Below are positions 41,294 through 51,189 of a DNA stretch of 64,000 nt, in pieces. Source of the stretch: Tritrichomonas foetus (lineage: Eukaryota > Parabasalia > Tritrichomonadida > Tritrichomonadidae); the NCBI GenBank assembly GCA_001839685.1, contig MLAK01000993.1, forward strand, positions 93,310 to 157,309, written 5' to 3'. The notes beneath the pieces are model-generated. The model did not search any database and was not told where the DNA came from. It saw only the letters and a list, made by a program, of their open reading frames with translations. Every line of letters starts with the position of its first letter. The stretch's first letter is position 1. The position numbers were made by a program, and so were the translations under genes.

Positions 41294-43012
41294 TTATTCT
41301 TGAATCAGTGAATCAATATCACTAATAGACAAATCAGTAAATATTTTGACAAAAAAGTAAAATAAAAGTGCAGAAAAATGCAATCGATGATCCTTCAGGC
41401 CATGAATCAAAACTGCACATATTAAGGCAAATATTAGCAGATCCACCATAATCTTTAGTATTGAAACATAGCTAAATCTTCCCCTTTTGTTCCATAAGGA
41501 TTTCGTATTTTTCATATCATATCGCACAATTGTTTCATCAACTGGCGTAACTTTAGTAATAGGCCCCCCTTTAATATTAACATTAATATTTGGTTGATTT
41601 AATAATAAATTAATGATATCAGTGGACCTTTTTATACATGCAAAGTGTAGCGGGGTTCTTGAATGTGTATCTTGAATATTGACATTAATTCCTTTAACAT
41701 TTAGTAGTTGCTTTACAATATCAATATCTTTCATAATAACAGCTATATGCAAAGCAGAAGTTGTGAAATAATCATTGTTATATAAATATAGACTTTGCTT
41801 ATTGATATCAATAATTTCATAAGATAGTAATACTCTAAGAAATTCTGTTCTTTTTCTTAAAATTAAAAATTGTGCAATTGTGAATTTGTCAATTTGATCA
41901 TAAAAATATGAATTTTGTTCAATTGCTATAGAAAACATCTCAAGTCTATGTAATTTCACACATAGTTGAATATTTTGATAAGTCAGATTTAATTTTGCAT
42001 TGTCAATGAAAAATTTCATATTATTAAATATAATACTTTCCTGAAGTAATACCCATATTCCACGATGTTGATATCGTGGCATTATTTCCTCAGCATTGAA
42101 CTTTTTTATTCTATATGAAGATAAATCTATTATTTCTTCACTACAGTTATTCATAACATATTCAATAAGATCAGAATTAAGTGTAGATATTGCAATTTTA
42201 ACATGTTCAAATGCAAATTTTATATTTTTATCTTCAAGGATATGAATAGCTTCAATATTGATTGATAGAATTGCATATTTCATTGTTAAATCAGATACCA
42301 TAACTTTAGACATTAATAAATACTTGAAAATTGCATTTGATTTCCAATACACAGCATACTCAATGAGACCGAAGGTGGATCCAAAATATGGAAAAGTTTC
42401 ATTAATAAATTCTTGTGCAAATTGAATTTCGAGATCAAGAGAATTTGATTCAATGTAGTAAATAAATTCATCAGTATCATTCTTTTTGATTATTTTAAAG
42501 ATTTGAAAGTGGCCATAAAATTGATTGAAATCAGAAAATTGGTTCATATTTGATGAATGAAAAAGTTTTGTAAATGCTGATTTTAATCTCCCTTGATATT
42601 CATTTAAGAAAAAATGCCTAAAATGCTCTGTAACATATTTTTTTGGAGGAAGCTTAACTATCCCTGCTTTATATAGATAGTAAAAAGATATATGATCATT
42701 TATGTTATCATATGCATCTTTTTCATGAATTGTTATTTTTCCTTTTAAATCATTAATTATATATTTGAGTAAGGTCCAATAATTTTTTCGATTTCTAGGT
42801 TTATAGATAATTGCAGTATTAATTAATGATAATACATTTAATATACCATTATAAGTTTTCAGAATTGATGTAGATTTGATTTCAATTTTTGTATCCAAAA
42901 TGTTTGCTAAGATCATTACATCAAGAAGCTTCTGGATTCTAATTATATTATCAACATTTTTGTTGATATCATCATGGCAAGTAACTTGGGAGATTGTTGT
43001 ATTATTGTCCAT
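41294..43012 (-). CDS. DUF3447/ankyrin protein with C-terminal membrane segments
   Basis: 572 residues. The N-terminal 350 are the helical DUF3447-type region common in trichomonad ankyrin proteins (for example SLINTAIIYKPRNRKNYWTLLKYI and the EYAVYWKSNAIFKYLLM helices). Clear ankyrin repeats follow at about 420-500 (TSALHIAVIMKDIDIVKQLL, then SRTPLHFACIKRSTDIINLL). The end carries two hydrophobic segments (about 522-542 KIMVDLLIFALICAVLI, and 548-565 LHFSALLFYFFVKIF), so a membrane-tethered ankyrin platform is likely. Function unknown. AT-ending codons, no introns seen. Confidence 0.75.
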   Translation of the reverse strand: MDNNTTISQVTCHDDINKNVDNIIRIQKLLDVMILANILDTKIEIKSTSILKTYNGILNVLSLINTAIIYKPRNRKNYWTLLKYIINDLKGKITIHEKDAYDNINDHISFYYLYKAGIVKLPPKKYVTEHFRHFFLNEYQGRLKSAFTKLFHSSNMNQFSDFNQFYGHFQIFKIIKKNDTDEFIYYIESNSLDLEIQFAQEFINETFPYFGSTFGLIEYAVYWKSNAIFKYLLMSKVMVSDLTMKYAILSINIEAIHILEDKNIKFAFEHVKIAISTLNSDLIEYVMNNCSEEIIDLSSYRIKKFNAEEIMPRYQHRGIWVLLQESIIFNNMKFFIDNAKLNLTYQNIQLCVKLHRLEMFSIAIEQNSYFYDQIDKFTIAQFLILRKRTEFLRVLLSYEIIDINKQSLYLYNNDYFTTSALHIAVIMKDIDIVKQLLNVKGINVNIQDTHSRTPLHFACIKRSTDIINLLLNQPNINVNIKGGPITKVTPVDETIVRYDMKNTKSLWNKRGRFSYVSILKIMVDLLIFALICAVLIHGLKDHRLHFSALLFYFFVKIFTDLSISDIDSLIQE

Positions 43013-43359
43013 CTATGAAATGTTTTCCGAAATCAGGAAATTTCGCCAAACCACTTTTTCAAAATTCCCTTTTAAAAGCTCTCACCAATATCATCTTTTA
43101 ATTAATAAGAATAATGATTTGAGTGACATATCTAGATCACTTTCCTAATTCAAAAAGTTAAACTTTTTTGGTGTCATTTAAGATATTTGTAAATTATTCA
43201 AATTAATTTTTGTGAAAAAGCCATTCTGAAAAAGTTATCATCTTTTCACAAAATTCACATCTGTTAACTTTTTGAGGTAAACCTTTGATGATAGAATTTT
43301 AAATACAACGATAACATTTTTTTTTAAACGTCTATATTTTTTATAAAATAAAATTACAA
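43013..43359. promoter_or_regulatory. Divergent promoter region with AACGATA and AAACG elements
   Basis: 347 bp between the ankyrin and EF-hand-like genes. CAACGATA (43307-43314) and TTAAACGTCT (43324-43333) lie within 55 bp of the EF-hand-like ATG, about 18 bp apart. On the other side TTTCATAG abuts the ankyrin ATG. The elements match those at other starts in the window. Confidence 0.4.
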
Positions 43360-45714
43360 ATGAGCAACATTCGTGAACTTACAGATCGATTTGCATCAAC
43401 ATTAAGACGATGGGGGCTTAATCCTCGTGAAGTTTTTGAAGAATATGATCGTGGAAAGACAGGGTATTTATTGCCAGAAATATTTTCTCGTGCTCTTGTT
43501 TCCACAAATTTTTACTGCTCAGTCGAAGATGGAATTTTCCTTCAAAATATGTATATGGAAAACGGAATGATAAATTATCGACGTTTTTTGGATGATGTCG
43601 CAAATCCAATTTCTTCCAAGAGTACAACGTTGGCGCCACGCGATCAAGAAAAAATTATCGAATTTGGAACAAGACTCCAAGCTAAAAACTTAACGGTTAT
43701 CGATCTAATGCATGAATTCGATAGACTTCGAGTCGGTCACGTATCTATTGATACATTTTTCAGAGCATTTGGCTCAAATCCTCTTTGTAGGTCAATTGCA
43801 AATCAATATGCTGATACAATAACAGGTGAAGTCAATTATATGTCACTTCATAAAGATATTCAAGAATTGTTGCTTCATAAAAGTACCAGCGTTAAAGGCC
43901 CATCATGCCCACTTCCACCATTTTTTGAAAATTTCGTTCGCTGCATTTCATCCAGAAATATTAATTTATATGATTCTTTTGCTGAATATGACCGTTATAA
44001 AAGAGGTTATATTACTCTTCAAATCTTCTTATCAGTTGTATCATCTTTTGGAATTCCACTTTCTCCAAGCCAGCTTCAACAAATTGCTCATCCATTTGTT
44101 GAAAATGGAAATATAAATTATAAAAATTTCAGTGTTTATGTTAATAAAATGGCAGATTCTTTTGAAGTTCAACCTCAGCAAATTGAAATCCAACCAACTG
44201 ATCTTAACAAACTTCTTAATGAAATTAAACAACGTGTTGTTGAAAGAAGGATTCAACTTCGTGATCAACTTCAAACAGCTGAGCATGAAGCTCGTGGAAA
44301 TTTATCTCGTCAAAAGTTTTATAAGTTATTAAGTTTCACAGGCTTTAATTTTTCACCAGGTGATATCAAATCACTCGATGCTGCTTTTGTTAGACGCAAT
44401 GACTGTGTCAATGTTGGTGCATTCTTGGATAGAGTTGATCCAATGGAGCCGAAAGTAGCACCAATTAATGTTGATGAAATTATTCGACGATTAAGATTAT
44501 TACTTTTGCAGAGGAATGAATCAATTGTTAAATATTGCGCTTCATTTGATCGTGAACAATCAGGAACAATTTCATTATCACAACTTATATCTGTATTCAA
44601 TTCCATTGATTTTCATCCATCAACAAATGAATTAAATGCAATTGGAAATAAATTCGGTAATGGAAGATTCATTCAATGGAAGAATCTTTGTGATCAAGTT
44701 GAACCAGTTATTGAAAAACCATCATTTACATCAACAGCGACATCAATTCGCCAATCATTACCTCAGCAACCAGCACCACCCAATGAAATGGTAATTGCAT
44801 TACTCAGGAAACTTTATCAAGCTGCCAAACGTTGGAATACTAGTATTCGTGATGATTTAATTCGATTAGACATTCGAAAATGTGGACTTTTGAATAGCCG
44901 CACATTTAGAGAAGAATTAGAATCATTACCACTTAAGATATCCTCCGCTGAAATAATGATGGCATGCAAGAATTATTTCAAACCAAACACAGACCAAGTT
45001 TGTTATCTTGTTTTTTGTGATGACTTAGAACAATATGGGTCCATTCAAGAAGATCGTAGAGATGAAGAAGAACAAGCTCTATTAACACGCAAAATAGCAA
45101 ATGAAAATAATTTGGAAGATGCACAAAAGACACAGCAAGCTCTTCGTATTATAAAAGCTGCAGTAAACAGTAGAAGACTCTCACCAGAAGAATTGTTTGT
45201 CAAGAAAGATTCATACCATACAGGACTTATTCCAAATGATTGTGTTATTCCTTCACTTTCCCCAATTATTTTATATCTTAATGAGCAACAAATTAATCAA
45301 ATAATGAAAGATTTCAGAGATCGAAGGCAACCAGAAAAGTTTAATTATCGTAGAATGTGTGCTGCCCTTAGTGATGTCACACCGCGTGATGAAGATATCA
45401 GACTTATTTCAGAAATTAGGAGACAAGCTTCTGGAGAAAATGATGGAGTACAATTTGTAACAAATGAGCTAAAGAATAAACTTGCAGAAAGAAAGAAATC
45501 GGTCTATGATCTATTCTTTGATGTTAATATTGACACAATTACACCAACTCAATTCCGTAATAGAATTGAGCAAACTGGTATAATTGTACCGGAAAATGAC
45601 ATGCAAAAACTCATCAGGAAATATCGAGCGACAAGATCAAATGAAATAAATTGGTATGCATTCTGCCATGATGTTGAAGAAAGTCAACCTATGCAGTATC
45701 AATCATATCATTAA
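43360..45714 (+). CDS. Eight-module EF-hand-like repeat protein
   Basis: 784 residues made of about eight tandem modules of 80-110 residues. Each has a leading helix with R-x-L/I-x-x-x-D/E, a loop like EYDRGKTGYLLPEIF, a helix pair and an NYRRF- or NYKNF-type end (I/V-N-Y/W-x-x-F/L). Examples: EEYDRGKTGYL (module 1), HEFDRLRVGHV (2), AEYDRYKRGYI (3), ASFDREQSGTI (5), LIRLDIRKCGLL (6). This is the EF-hand helix-loop-helix with D-x-x-x-x-G-x-I, but calcium ligands at positions 3, 5 and 12 are mostly missing. Most loops should not bind calcium well. The build suggests a repeat scaffold, perhaps cytoskeletal. No catalytic domain is seen. Confidence 0.7.
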   Translation: MSNIRELTDRFASTLRRWGLNPREVFEEYDRGKTGYLLPEIFSRALVSTNFYCSVEDGIFLQNMYMENGMINYRRFLDDVANPISSKSTTLAPRDQEKIIEFGTRLQAKNLTVIDLMHEFDRLRVGHVSIDTFFRAFGSNPLCRSIANQYADTITGEVNYMSLHKDIQELLLHKSTSVKGPSCPLPPFFENFVRCISSRNINLYDSFAEYDRYKRGYITLQIFLSVVSSFGIPLSPSQLQQIAHPFVENGNINYKNFSVYVNKMADSFEVQPQQIEIQPTDLNKLLNEIKQRVVERRIQLRDQLQTAEHEARGNLSRQKFYKLLSFTGFNFSPGDIKSLDAAFVRRNDCVNVGAFLDRVDPMEPKVAPINVDEIIRRLRLLLLQRNESIVKYCASFDREQSGTISLSQLISVFNSIDFHPSTNELNAIGNKFGNGRFIQWKNLCDQVEPVIEKPSFTSTATSIRQSLPQQPAPPNEMVIALLRKLYQAAKRWNTSIRDDLIRLDIRKCGLLNSRTFREELESLPLKISSAEIMMACKNYFKPNTDQVCYLVFCDDLEQYGSIQEDRRDEEEQALLTRKIANENNLEDAQKTQQALRIIKAAVNSRRLSPEELFVKKDSYHTGLIPNDCVIPSLSPIILYLNEQQINQIMKDFRDRRQPEKFNYRRMCAALSDVTPRDEDIRLISEIRRQASGENDGVQFVTNELKNKLAERKKSVYDLFFDVNIDTITPTQFRNRIEQTGIIVPENDMQKLIRKYRATRSNEINWYAFCHDVEESQPMQYQSYH

Positions 45715-46083
45715 AGCATTCCAAAGCATTTTTTAAATGAATCTTGAAGGATCAAAGTTATGGTCATCAAATGTGTCTTAATTAAAAAAGATTACTTAAC
45801 CCAATGAATCTTATTATCATCGCGTCACATCATTCTTCTTCACATCATCAGATATTATGAAAATGGTTATATTTTTTTCTTTTTCTTGATATCTTTCTAT
45901 CATTCAATATTACTTAATATTCAAAGTTTTCATTCTACTGAATGGCCATTTTTCAATTTTTGTGCTGAAAGTCTTGCTTGAATGAAAAATCCTATTTCTA
46001 ATAAGAGTATCACAAGAATAACTATAAACTTTTTATTAAATGCATACAAATAAAATAAAGATGATATTAGTTTTCATAATTTC
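45715..46083. other. Convergent 3' intergenic
   Basis: 369 bp between convergent genes, AT-rich, with no ORF, repeat or RNA gene seen. Confidence 0.5.
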
Positions 46084-47475
46084 TTATGAGAATCCAATAT
46101 CTACTGACCTGATTCTGTTCCTCTTCTTTGACTTGTAAGTAAATCCAAGGAATGCATATTTCGTCAATTTTGGATCACTTTCTGTCATTGTTAAATTCAA
46201 AGGAAGCCCTTCAGCTGGTTCAAATGCAGATGTATCTGTTGGTGAGCTGACTTCTGGTATGAGTGGCCCATCTATTGTTTCAAGTTCGTCCCAGTTAAAG
46301 TCAGCGAAAAATTTATGTGATTGAATTCCTTTAAAATTCAATCTTTTATCAGTGCTTGTGATTAGCCCTTTCATTAAATCGATGGCATCTTCAGATAGTT
46401 TTGGTACAGATGGGAAAGATAAATTCTGTCTCCATTTTAGAATTTTTAAAGCAGTTGATGTTGGATTTGATGTAGCAAATGGCGTAATTCCATATAACAT
46501 TTCATACATCAAAATTCCTAAACTCCACCAGTCGCATCTTGCGTCATATTCTTCTTCAGCTAGAACTTCTGGTGCAACATATTCAACAGTTCCAACCATC
46601 GACATTGGTTTGTCACTTGTAAGATGCGGATCTGTGACGATATTTTGCTCATCTTTAACAAGCAGCTTTTTGAGCTCTTCTAAGACTCTCAGAAATCCAG
46701 TATCCCTTTTTTCAAAGCGTGTTGATAATCCGAAGTCTGTCAATTTGAGGTGGCCCCTTGTGGTAATCAAAACATTATCAGGCTTTATATCGCGATGTAC
46801 AAAACCCAAATTGTGAACAGATTGAATGGCCAGGGCTATTTCGGCAATATAATATCTAGCTATATTTTCGTCTAATGTGGTTAGGCGGTTTAAAAGTGAG
46901 CATAGATCACCTCCTTGAACAAATTCAAGAACATAGTATAGATTCTCTGGGTCCTGAAATGAATAAATCAATTTCACTATCCATGGATTATTTATCGAAG
47001 CGAGCAAAGTTCTTTCACTTTTGATTGACTCTGCTTGGTCGTTAATGATAATGGTCAATTTGTTGATAATTTTGAGAGCGTAATATTCCTTGGATATTTT
47101 ATCTCGAACAAGCCAAATTTCGCCTGATGCGCCTCTTCCAATTAATTGAATTTTTTCGAAATCTTTCGTTGAAAGTCGAATTCTTTGCATTCGTGTTAAA
47201 TCTGATTCGGTCTGAGAAAACGCTTTTTCTGCTCTTTTTCGTTCGCGCTGTGAAAGTTTAGCCGCTTTGAGTTGGGCTTTGAAACTTGAAGCCCGTTTAT
47301 TCCTTTCTTTCCGTTGTTCAAACATTGCTTCCCATTTTTCTCTTAAAAATCTTTTGGCTGCTTCTGTTTTGACATAGGTAAAGCGAGGGTCATTCAGTTC
47401 TGGATCGGGTGTTTCACAAATGTCGGGAATTGGAAGCTCTCCGTCAGATACTTTTAGATAATCATCATTCGTCAT
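46084..47475 (-). CDS. NDR/LATS-family AGC kinase
   Basis: 463 residues. The basic helical N-terminal region (about 38-100, KRFLREKWEAMFEQRKERNK and onward) matches the MOB-binding NTR of NDR kinases. Kinase: GRGASG 113-118, K135, E154, HRDIKPDN 227-234, DFG 247-249. The NDR-specific insert lies between DFG and APE (250-292) and includes KKLLVKD. MSMVGTVEYVAPE (291-303) holds the activation-loop serine S292, matching S281 of human NDR1. The C-tail ends with a hydrophobic motif FLGFTYK, matching FINYTYK. The kinase should be active and regulated by MOB and a Ste20-type kinase as in the Hippo/SIN pathways. No autoinhibitory basic run is seen in the insert, only a weak one. Confidence 0.92.
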   Translation of the reverse strand: MTNDDYLKVSDGELPIPDICETPDPELNDPRFTYVKTEAAKRFLREKWEAMFEQRKERNKRASSFKAQLKAAKLSQRERKRAEKAFSQTESDLTRMQRIRLSTKDFEKIQLIGRGASGEIWLVRDKISKEYYALKIINKLTIIINDQAESIKSERTLLASINNPWIVKLIYSFQDPENLYYVLEFVQGGDLCSLLNRLTTLDENIARYYIAEIALAIQSVHNLGFVHRDIKPDNVLITTRGHLKLTDFGLSTRFEKRDTGFLRVLEELKKLLVKDEQNIVTDPHLTSDKPMSMVGTVEYVAPEVLAEEEYDARCDWWSLGILMYEMLYGITPFATSNPTSTALKILKWRQNLSFPSVPKLSEDAIDLMKGLITSTDKRLNFKGIQSHKFFADFNWDELETIDGPLIPEVSSPTDTSAFEPAEGLPLNLTMTESDPKLTKYAFLGFTYKSKKRNRIRSVDIGFS

Positions 47476-47802
47476 TTAAGTTTTGATTTTTTTCGAAAAT
47501 TTTCTTTTTGAGTAGAAAATACTTTTTTTCCAACTTTTCTATATAATTTTTCTGAATATCATTGAAAATCATTGATTTTCGTTTTTCCTCCATACTCACA
47601 AAATTGAAAATGGTTTATTAAAAACTTTCAGACCGACGAGTCGCTTTTTGAATGTAGCGAAATCGGAAATGCAAATTTCAGATGTTCTTCTTTTCTCCGT
47701 TTTTGCTTTTAATAATTTGGTTCTACTATTACCCTAAATCAAGATAGTACGTCTCCACTTTTTCATTCCTTAACAAGTCATTCATCTTTCAATTTTAATT
47801 CA
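47476..47802. promoter_or_regulatory. Divergent promoter of NDR and importin-like genes
   Basis: 327 bp between divergent ATGs. Initiator candidates TCATTC (47778-47783) and TCATCTT (47782-47788) precede the importin ATG by about 20 nt. No AAACG(G/T)YC element was seen here, unlike other divergent regions. Confidence 0.45.
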
Positions 47803-50800
47803 ATGAATGAAAAAATTAATAAACCGTCATCACCTTATGAAATTTCACCAATGAATGATATTTCAAATTTTAAGGTAAATGTATTAGATGTATTAATGCA
47901 AAACAATGATGAGCAGTTAAAACAATCAGAGGAATATTTTAACAACCTGTTAAAAAATAATCCTTGTTTATTATTTAATATTTTGATTGTTTGTTCAAGT
48001 CAAAATGATCCAACACAAATTTGTTCAATCACACTATTGGGAAGGGCAATTGCTCTTATGTCGGATAGTTTTCCATCAATAGGTGATGAGGAATTTCATT
48101 TAAATTTTCAAGCATCTTTAATATCTTTAATACAGAATGTAACTTTATCACCTTATTTATTATCAAATGTTTCATATCTTATTTCAAGAGTTGCTAAAAT
48201 CTACACATCACATTGGCCGACGCTTTTTGAAAGTCTCATGAAAGTTGTTCTAATGAATAATCCATACTGTTCAGCTGCTGCATTAGACTGCTTGTCTAAA
48301 TGTGTAAATAATGAATCAATACTAACAAATCAATATGGAAGTCTAATTATGAAAGTAGTTCAATCTATTATTTTAGATCAAGAAATTAATGTAAATTTTC
48401 TATTTTTATCAACTATAAGATTAGCTTTTTCATTGTATAGAAAAAATCCTAATGATGAATCTTTAACTTTCCTATCTAAACCAATCTGCTCTGCAATTGC
48501 TCATACACCACCAGAATTAATAGATAATTATATGATTGAATTATCTAATTTGGCTGATGATCATATTGAATTTTTTGAGCCAACTTATACACAATTAATA
48601 CCACTACTTGCATCATTGATATCAAATCCATTAGTTCCTGAGCGAGCTTTAAATTCTTCAATTTCTTTAATGACTCAAATTTTTAGTAATAAAAAATGTA
48701 AAAGTAAATTAGCTCAACAAGCATTACAATTTTACGATCTTTTACTTCAAGTTATATGCAGAAATCTAACTGAAATTGATCCAATAGAAGGCGATGATGA
48801 ATCTAATACAATATCAATTGCTAAAGATGGATTAACTATGTTATCCGAATTTTATGGAGGCTATAATGAGTTTGTAATACATGCCATTTCTTTTTTTGAA
48901 ACCCCAATCAATGATATTCCGGTTATAATTTCTCATTTTATTGCATTTCAATGTGTTGTTGAAGAAATAATTGAATATATTAACTATCCAGATACTATTA
49001 AAGAAATTATTCAAGTTTATGGACAAGGCTTTCAATGTCCAGATGTAAATTGTAGATACAGAGCGATTGTTTCATTTAATCAAATTATGAAAGCTTTTAT
49101 GAATGAAACCACTGAGTTTTTTGCTGAAGTAGTGATCTTAATGATTTTTTCTTCTCTTAATAGAGAAACAGTTCCAGTTGTTATAACATTTTTATTGAAA
49201 TCATTGAAGACATATCTTTTTGTTTTTGAAGATTATGAAGACTTAATTCCTGTAATTATGGAATTTCTTTTTGAACGATTTAATACATTCACTTTTCAAC
49301 AACAAGCTATAATTGTTTCTTGTTATGATTCATGTTCAATTTTAGCAGGTGGAAATTTTTCTAATTATATTGTTCCAATTTATCAGATGTTAGTAACAGT
49401 AATTCAAGATGCATGTCAGGCTATTCCAGCTGTACTTTTTTATGCGTGCTTGAAAGCTATTCCTCATTTTCAGAAATTTATCCCCTCTGAGGATTTTTTC
49501 CAATTAACTGGATTTGTAATGAATTTTCTGTCTTCTATTGACATCAGTAGTTTAAGCTTTAAGCAAATTAATATTATTAATTATGTTTTAAAAAAGTTTG
49601 TGTCTTATCAAAAAGAAAATATATATCCATTTTCTAGCAATATTATTAATTTTGTGTTTGGAATAGCCCTACAAGACATAATTCCTGAAATAAGACCATT
49701 TGATGAAGATAGAAATGAACTTCAATGCTATACAATTAAGTTATGCCCAGAAGATAATCAAATACTCTGCTATTCAAATGATACTATCAATACTATTGTT
49801 GAAGCATTATACACAGTTTTAGATTTATTTTCCGAAGCACAATGTATGATGCTTCAATTTATTACGCCTACTATGCAAATTGTAACCAAATGGATAGCAA
49901 ATGAATTTTCTTTTAGGTTAGCGTTTAAGTCAATGGAAATTTTGAATCGAATCATAGAATGTATAAAATCCCAACCGAATGTAAATATTGATATATTATC
50001 AGAAATATATCATTTAAGTTTACATTCAATATCATGTTTTAGTTTGCTTAATACTGAAGATGATCCATTAACTATTAATGCAGTTCGTAATTTACAAGAA
50101 ATTGTAGAATTCGTTGGTGAATTCATATCAAAAACAGAAATCCAAATTGATATTAAATTTATAAATGCCTTAATATTTTTGACATTAAATTTATATAATA
50201 AATGGATTAGAAAAAGAATTCATGATATTATACAAAAAGATGTAGATACAAGACATGACAGTTACCAATATGATGATATTGAATGTGATATTGGATACAC
50301 GTTTCATCTCGTTTTCCAATATTTTAATCACCTAATTTCACCAGAAATATTATCGAAACTTGTTACGACATTCCCTCTCAACTTGAATGGTGAATTTATA
50401 TCACCATCATTTTTTGGGTTTTGGATATCATTTGCATCATTTTCTCCTGATTGCACAACAGAACAGCTTAATTTGATTATATCTTTCTTCCAACAATGCT
50501 TAAATCACCCAAATCTCACTACAAGACGATATGCAATGGAAAATATGCTTCTTTTATTTAACACCGGAAAATTTTCCAGCGATATCATTAATTCATCTCT
50601 TGTATCAATAAAACACTTGATTTTAATAGATAGAGAACTCTATTCTAGATTTATTATTCCTCAACTGCTATTACTGATTGATAATTTTTTACGCTCACAG
50701 TCAGATATTTCCATTCTCGTTGATTTGTTGTTGAATTGTTTACCAGTCTCTGTGTTAATTTCAAGAAGATATACATCAAGCTCAGTTAATGGGCTTGCTT

Positions 50801-51066
50801 CTATTATTTTATCAAACTATCAAATTCTACAAAACCCACAAGCTGTGGTTCTTTTATCTAATTTATCGTTTGTGTTTATTCTTCTATACAAACCACCATA
50901 TAAAATCAAAAACCAACTTTCTACTTTCCTAAAATCTGTTTTCTTTTGTCAACAAGGTCAACTACTTCTTGATCTTTATAAAAGATTACCAATTTCATCA
51001 ACTTTTTTAAATGATTGTTTGAAATACCTAAGGAAACTATTTGTTAGTATTAAAAAATCTCAATAA
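47803..51066 (+). CDS. Importin-beta family karyopherin, importin-5-like
   Basis: 1087 residues of continuous HEAT-like helix pairs. The N-terminus (VLMQNNDEQLKQSEEYFNNLLKN) is the importin-beta family start: L-x-N-D-x-x-x-x-Q-A-E-x-x-Y. Length (importin-5 about 1097), an acidic loop near residues 325-335 (DPIEGDDESN) in the position of the importin-5 ED-W-x-x-x-DDD segment, and the order of helices suit importin-5/Kap121. It would import ribosomal proteins or histones with RanGTP. The subfamily is less certain than the family. It is convergent with the interrupted ankyrin gene. Confidence 0.68.
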   Translation: MNEKINKPSSPYEISPMNDISNFKVNVLDVLMQNNDEQLKQSEEYFNNLLKNNPCLLFNILIVCSSQNDPTQICSITLLGRAIALMSDSFPSIGDEEFHLNFQASLISLIQNVTLSPYLLSNVSYLISRVAKIYTSHWPTLFESLMKVVLMNNPYCSAAALDCLSKCVNNESILTNQYGSLIMKVVQSIILDQEINVNFLFLSTIRLAFSLYRKNPNDESLTFLSKPICSAIAHTPPELIDNYMIELSNLADDHIEFFEPTYTQLIPLLASLISNPLVPERALNSSISLMTQIFSNKKCKSKLAQQALQFYDLLLQVICRNLTEIDPIEGDDESNTISIAKDGLTMLSEFYGGYNEFVIHAISFFETPINDIPVIISHFIAFQCVVEEIIEYINYPDTIKEIIQVYGQGFQCPDVNCRYRAIVSFNQIMKAFMNETTEFFAEVVILMIFSSLNRETVPVVITFLLKSLKTYLFVFEDYEDLIPVIMEFLFERFNTFTFQQQAIIVSCYDSCSILAGGNFSNYIVPIYQMLVTVIQDACQAIPAVLFYACLKAIPHFQKFIPSEDFFQLTGFVMNFLSSIDISSLSFKQINIINYVLKKFVSYQKENIYPFSSNIINFVFGIALQDIIPEIRPFDEDRNELQCYTIKLCPEDNQILCYSNDTINTIVEALYTVLDLFSEAQCMMLQFITPTMQIVTKWIANEFSFRLAFKSMEILNRIIECIKSQPNVNIDILSEIYHLSLHSISCFSLLNTEDDPLTINAVRNLQEIVEFVGEFISKTEIQIDIKFINALIFLTLNLYNKWIRKRIHDIIQKDVDTRHDSYQYDDIECDIGYTFHLVFQYFNHLISPEILSKLVTTFPLNLNGEFISPSFFGFWISFASFSPDCTTEQLNLIISFFQQCLNHPNLTTRRYAMENMLLLFNTGKFSSDIINSSLVSIKHLILIDRELYSRFIIPQLLLLIDNFLRSQSDISILVDLLLNCLPVSVLISRRYTSSSVNGLASIILSNYQILQNPQAVVLLSNLSFVFILLYKPPYKIKNQLSTFLKSVFFCQQGQLLLDLYKRLPISSTFLNDCLKYLRKLFVSIKKSQ

Positions 51067-51189
51067 AAATATTTATGCGATTATTCTTCTCTATGTTCAA
51101 TATTTTCCAATATATTATATCTGATCATATAAAAATAACAGAGAAAGAAAAGAATAACTTGGATAACAGTTTAATTATATTCATTAATA

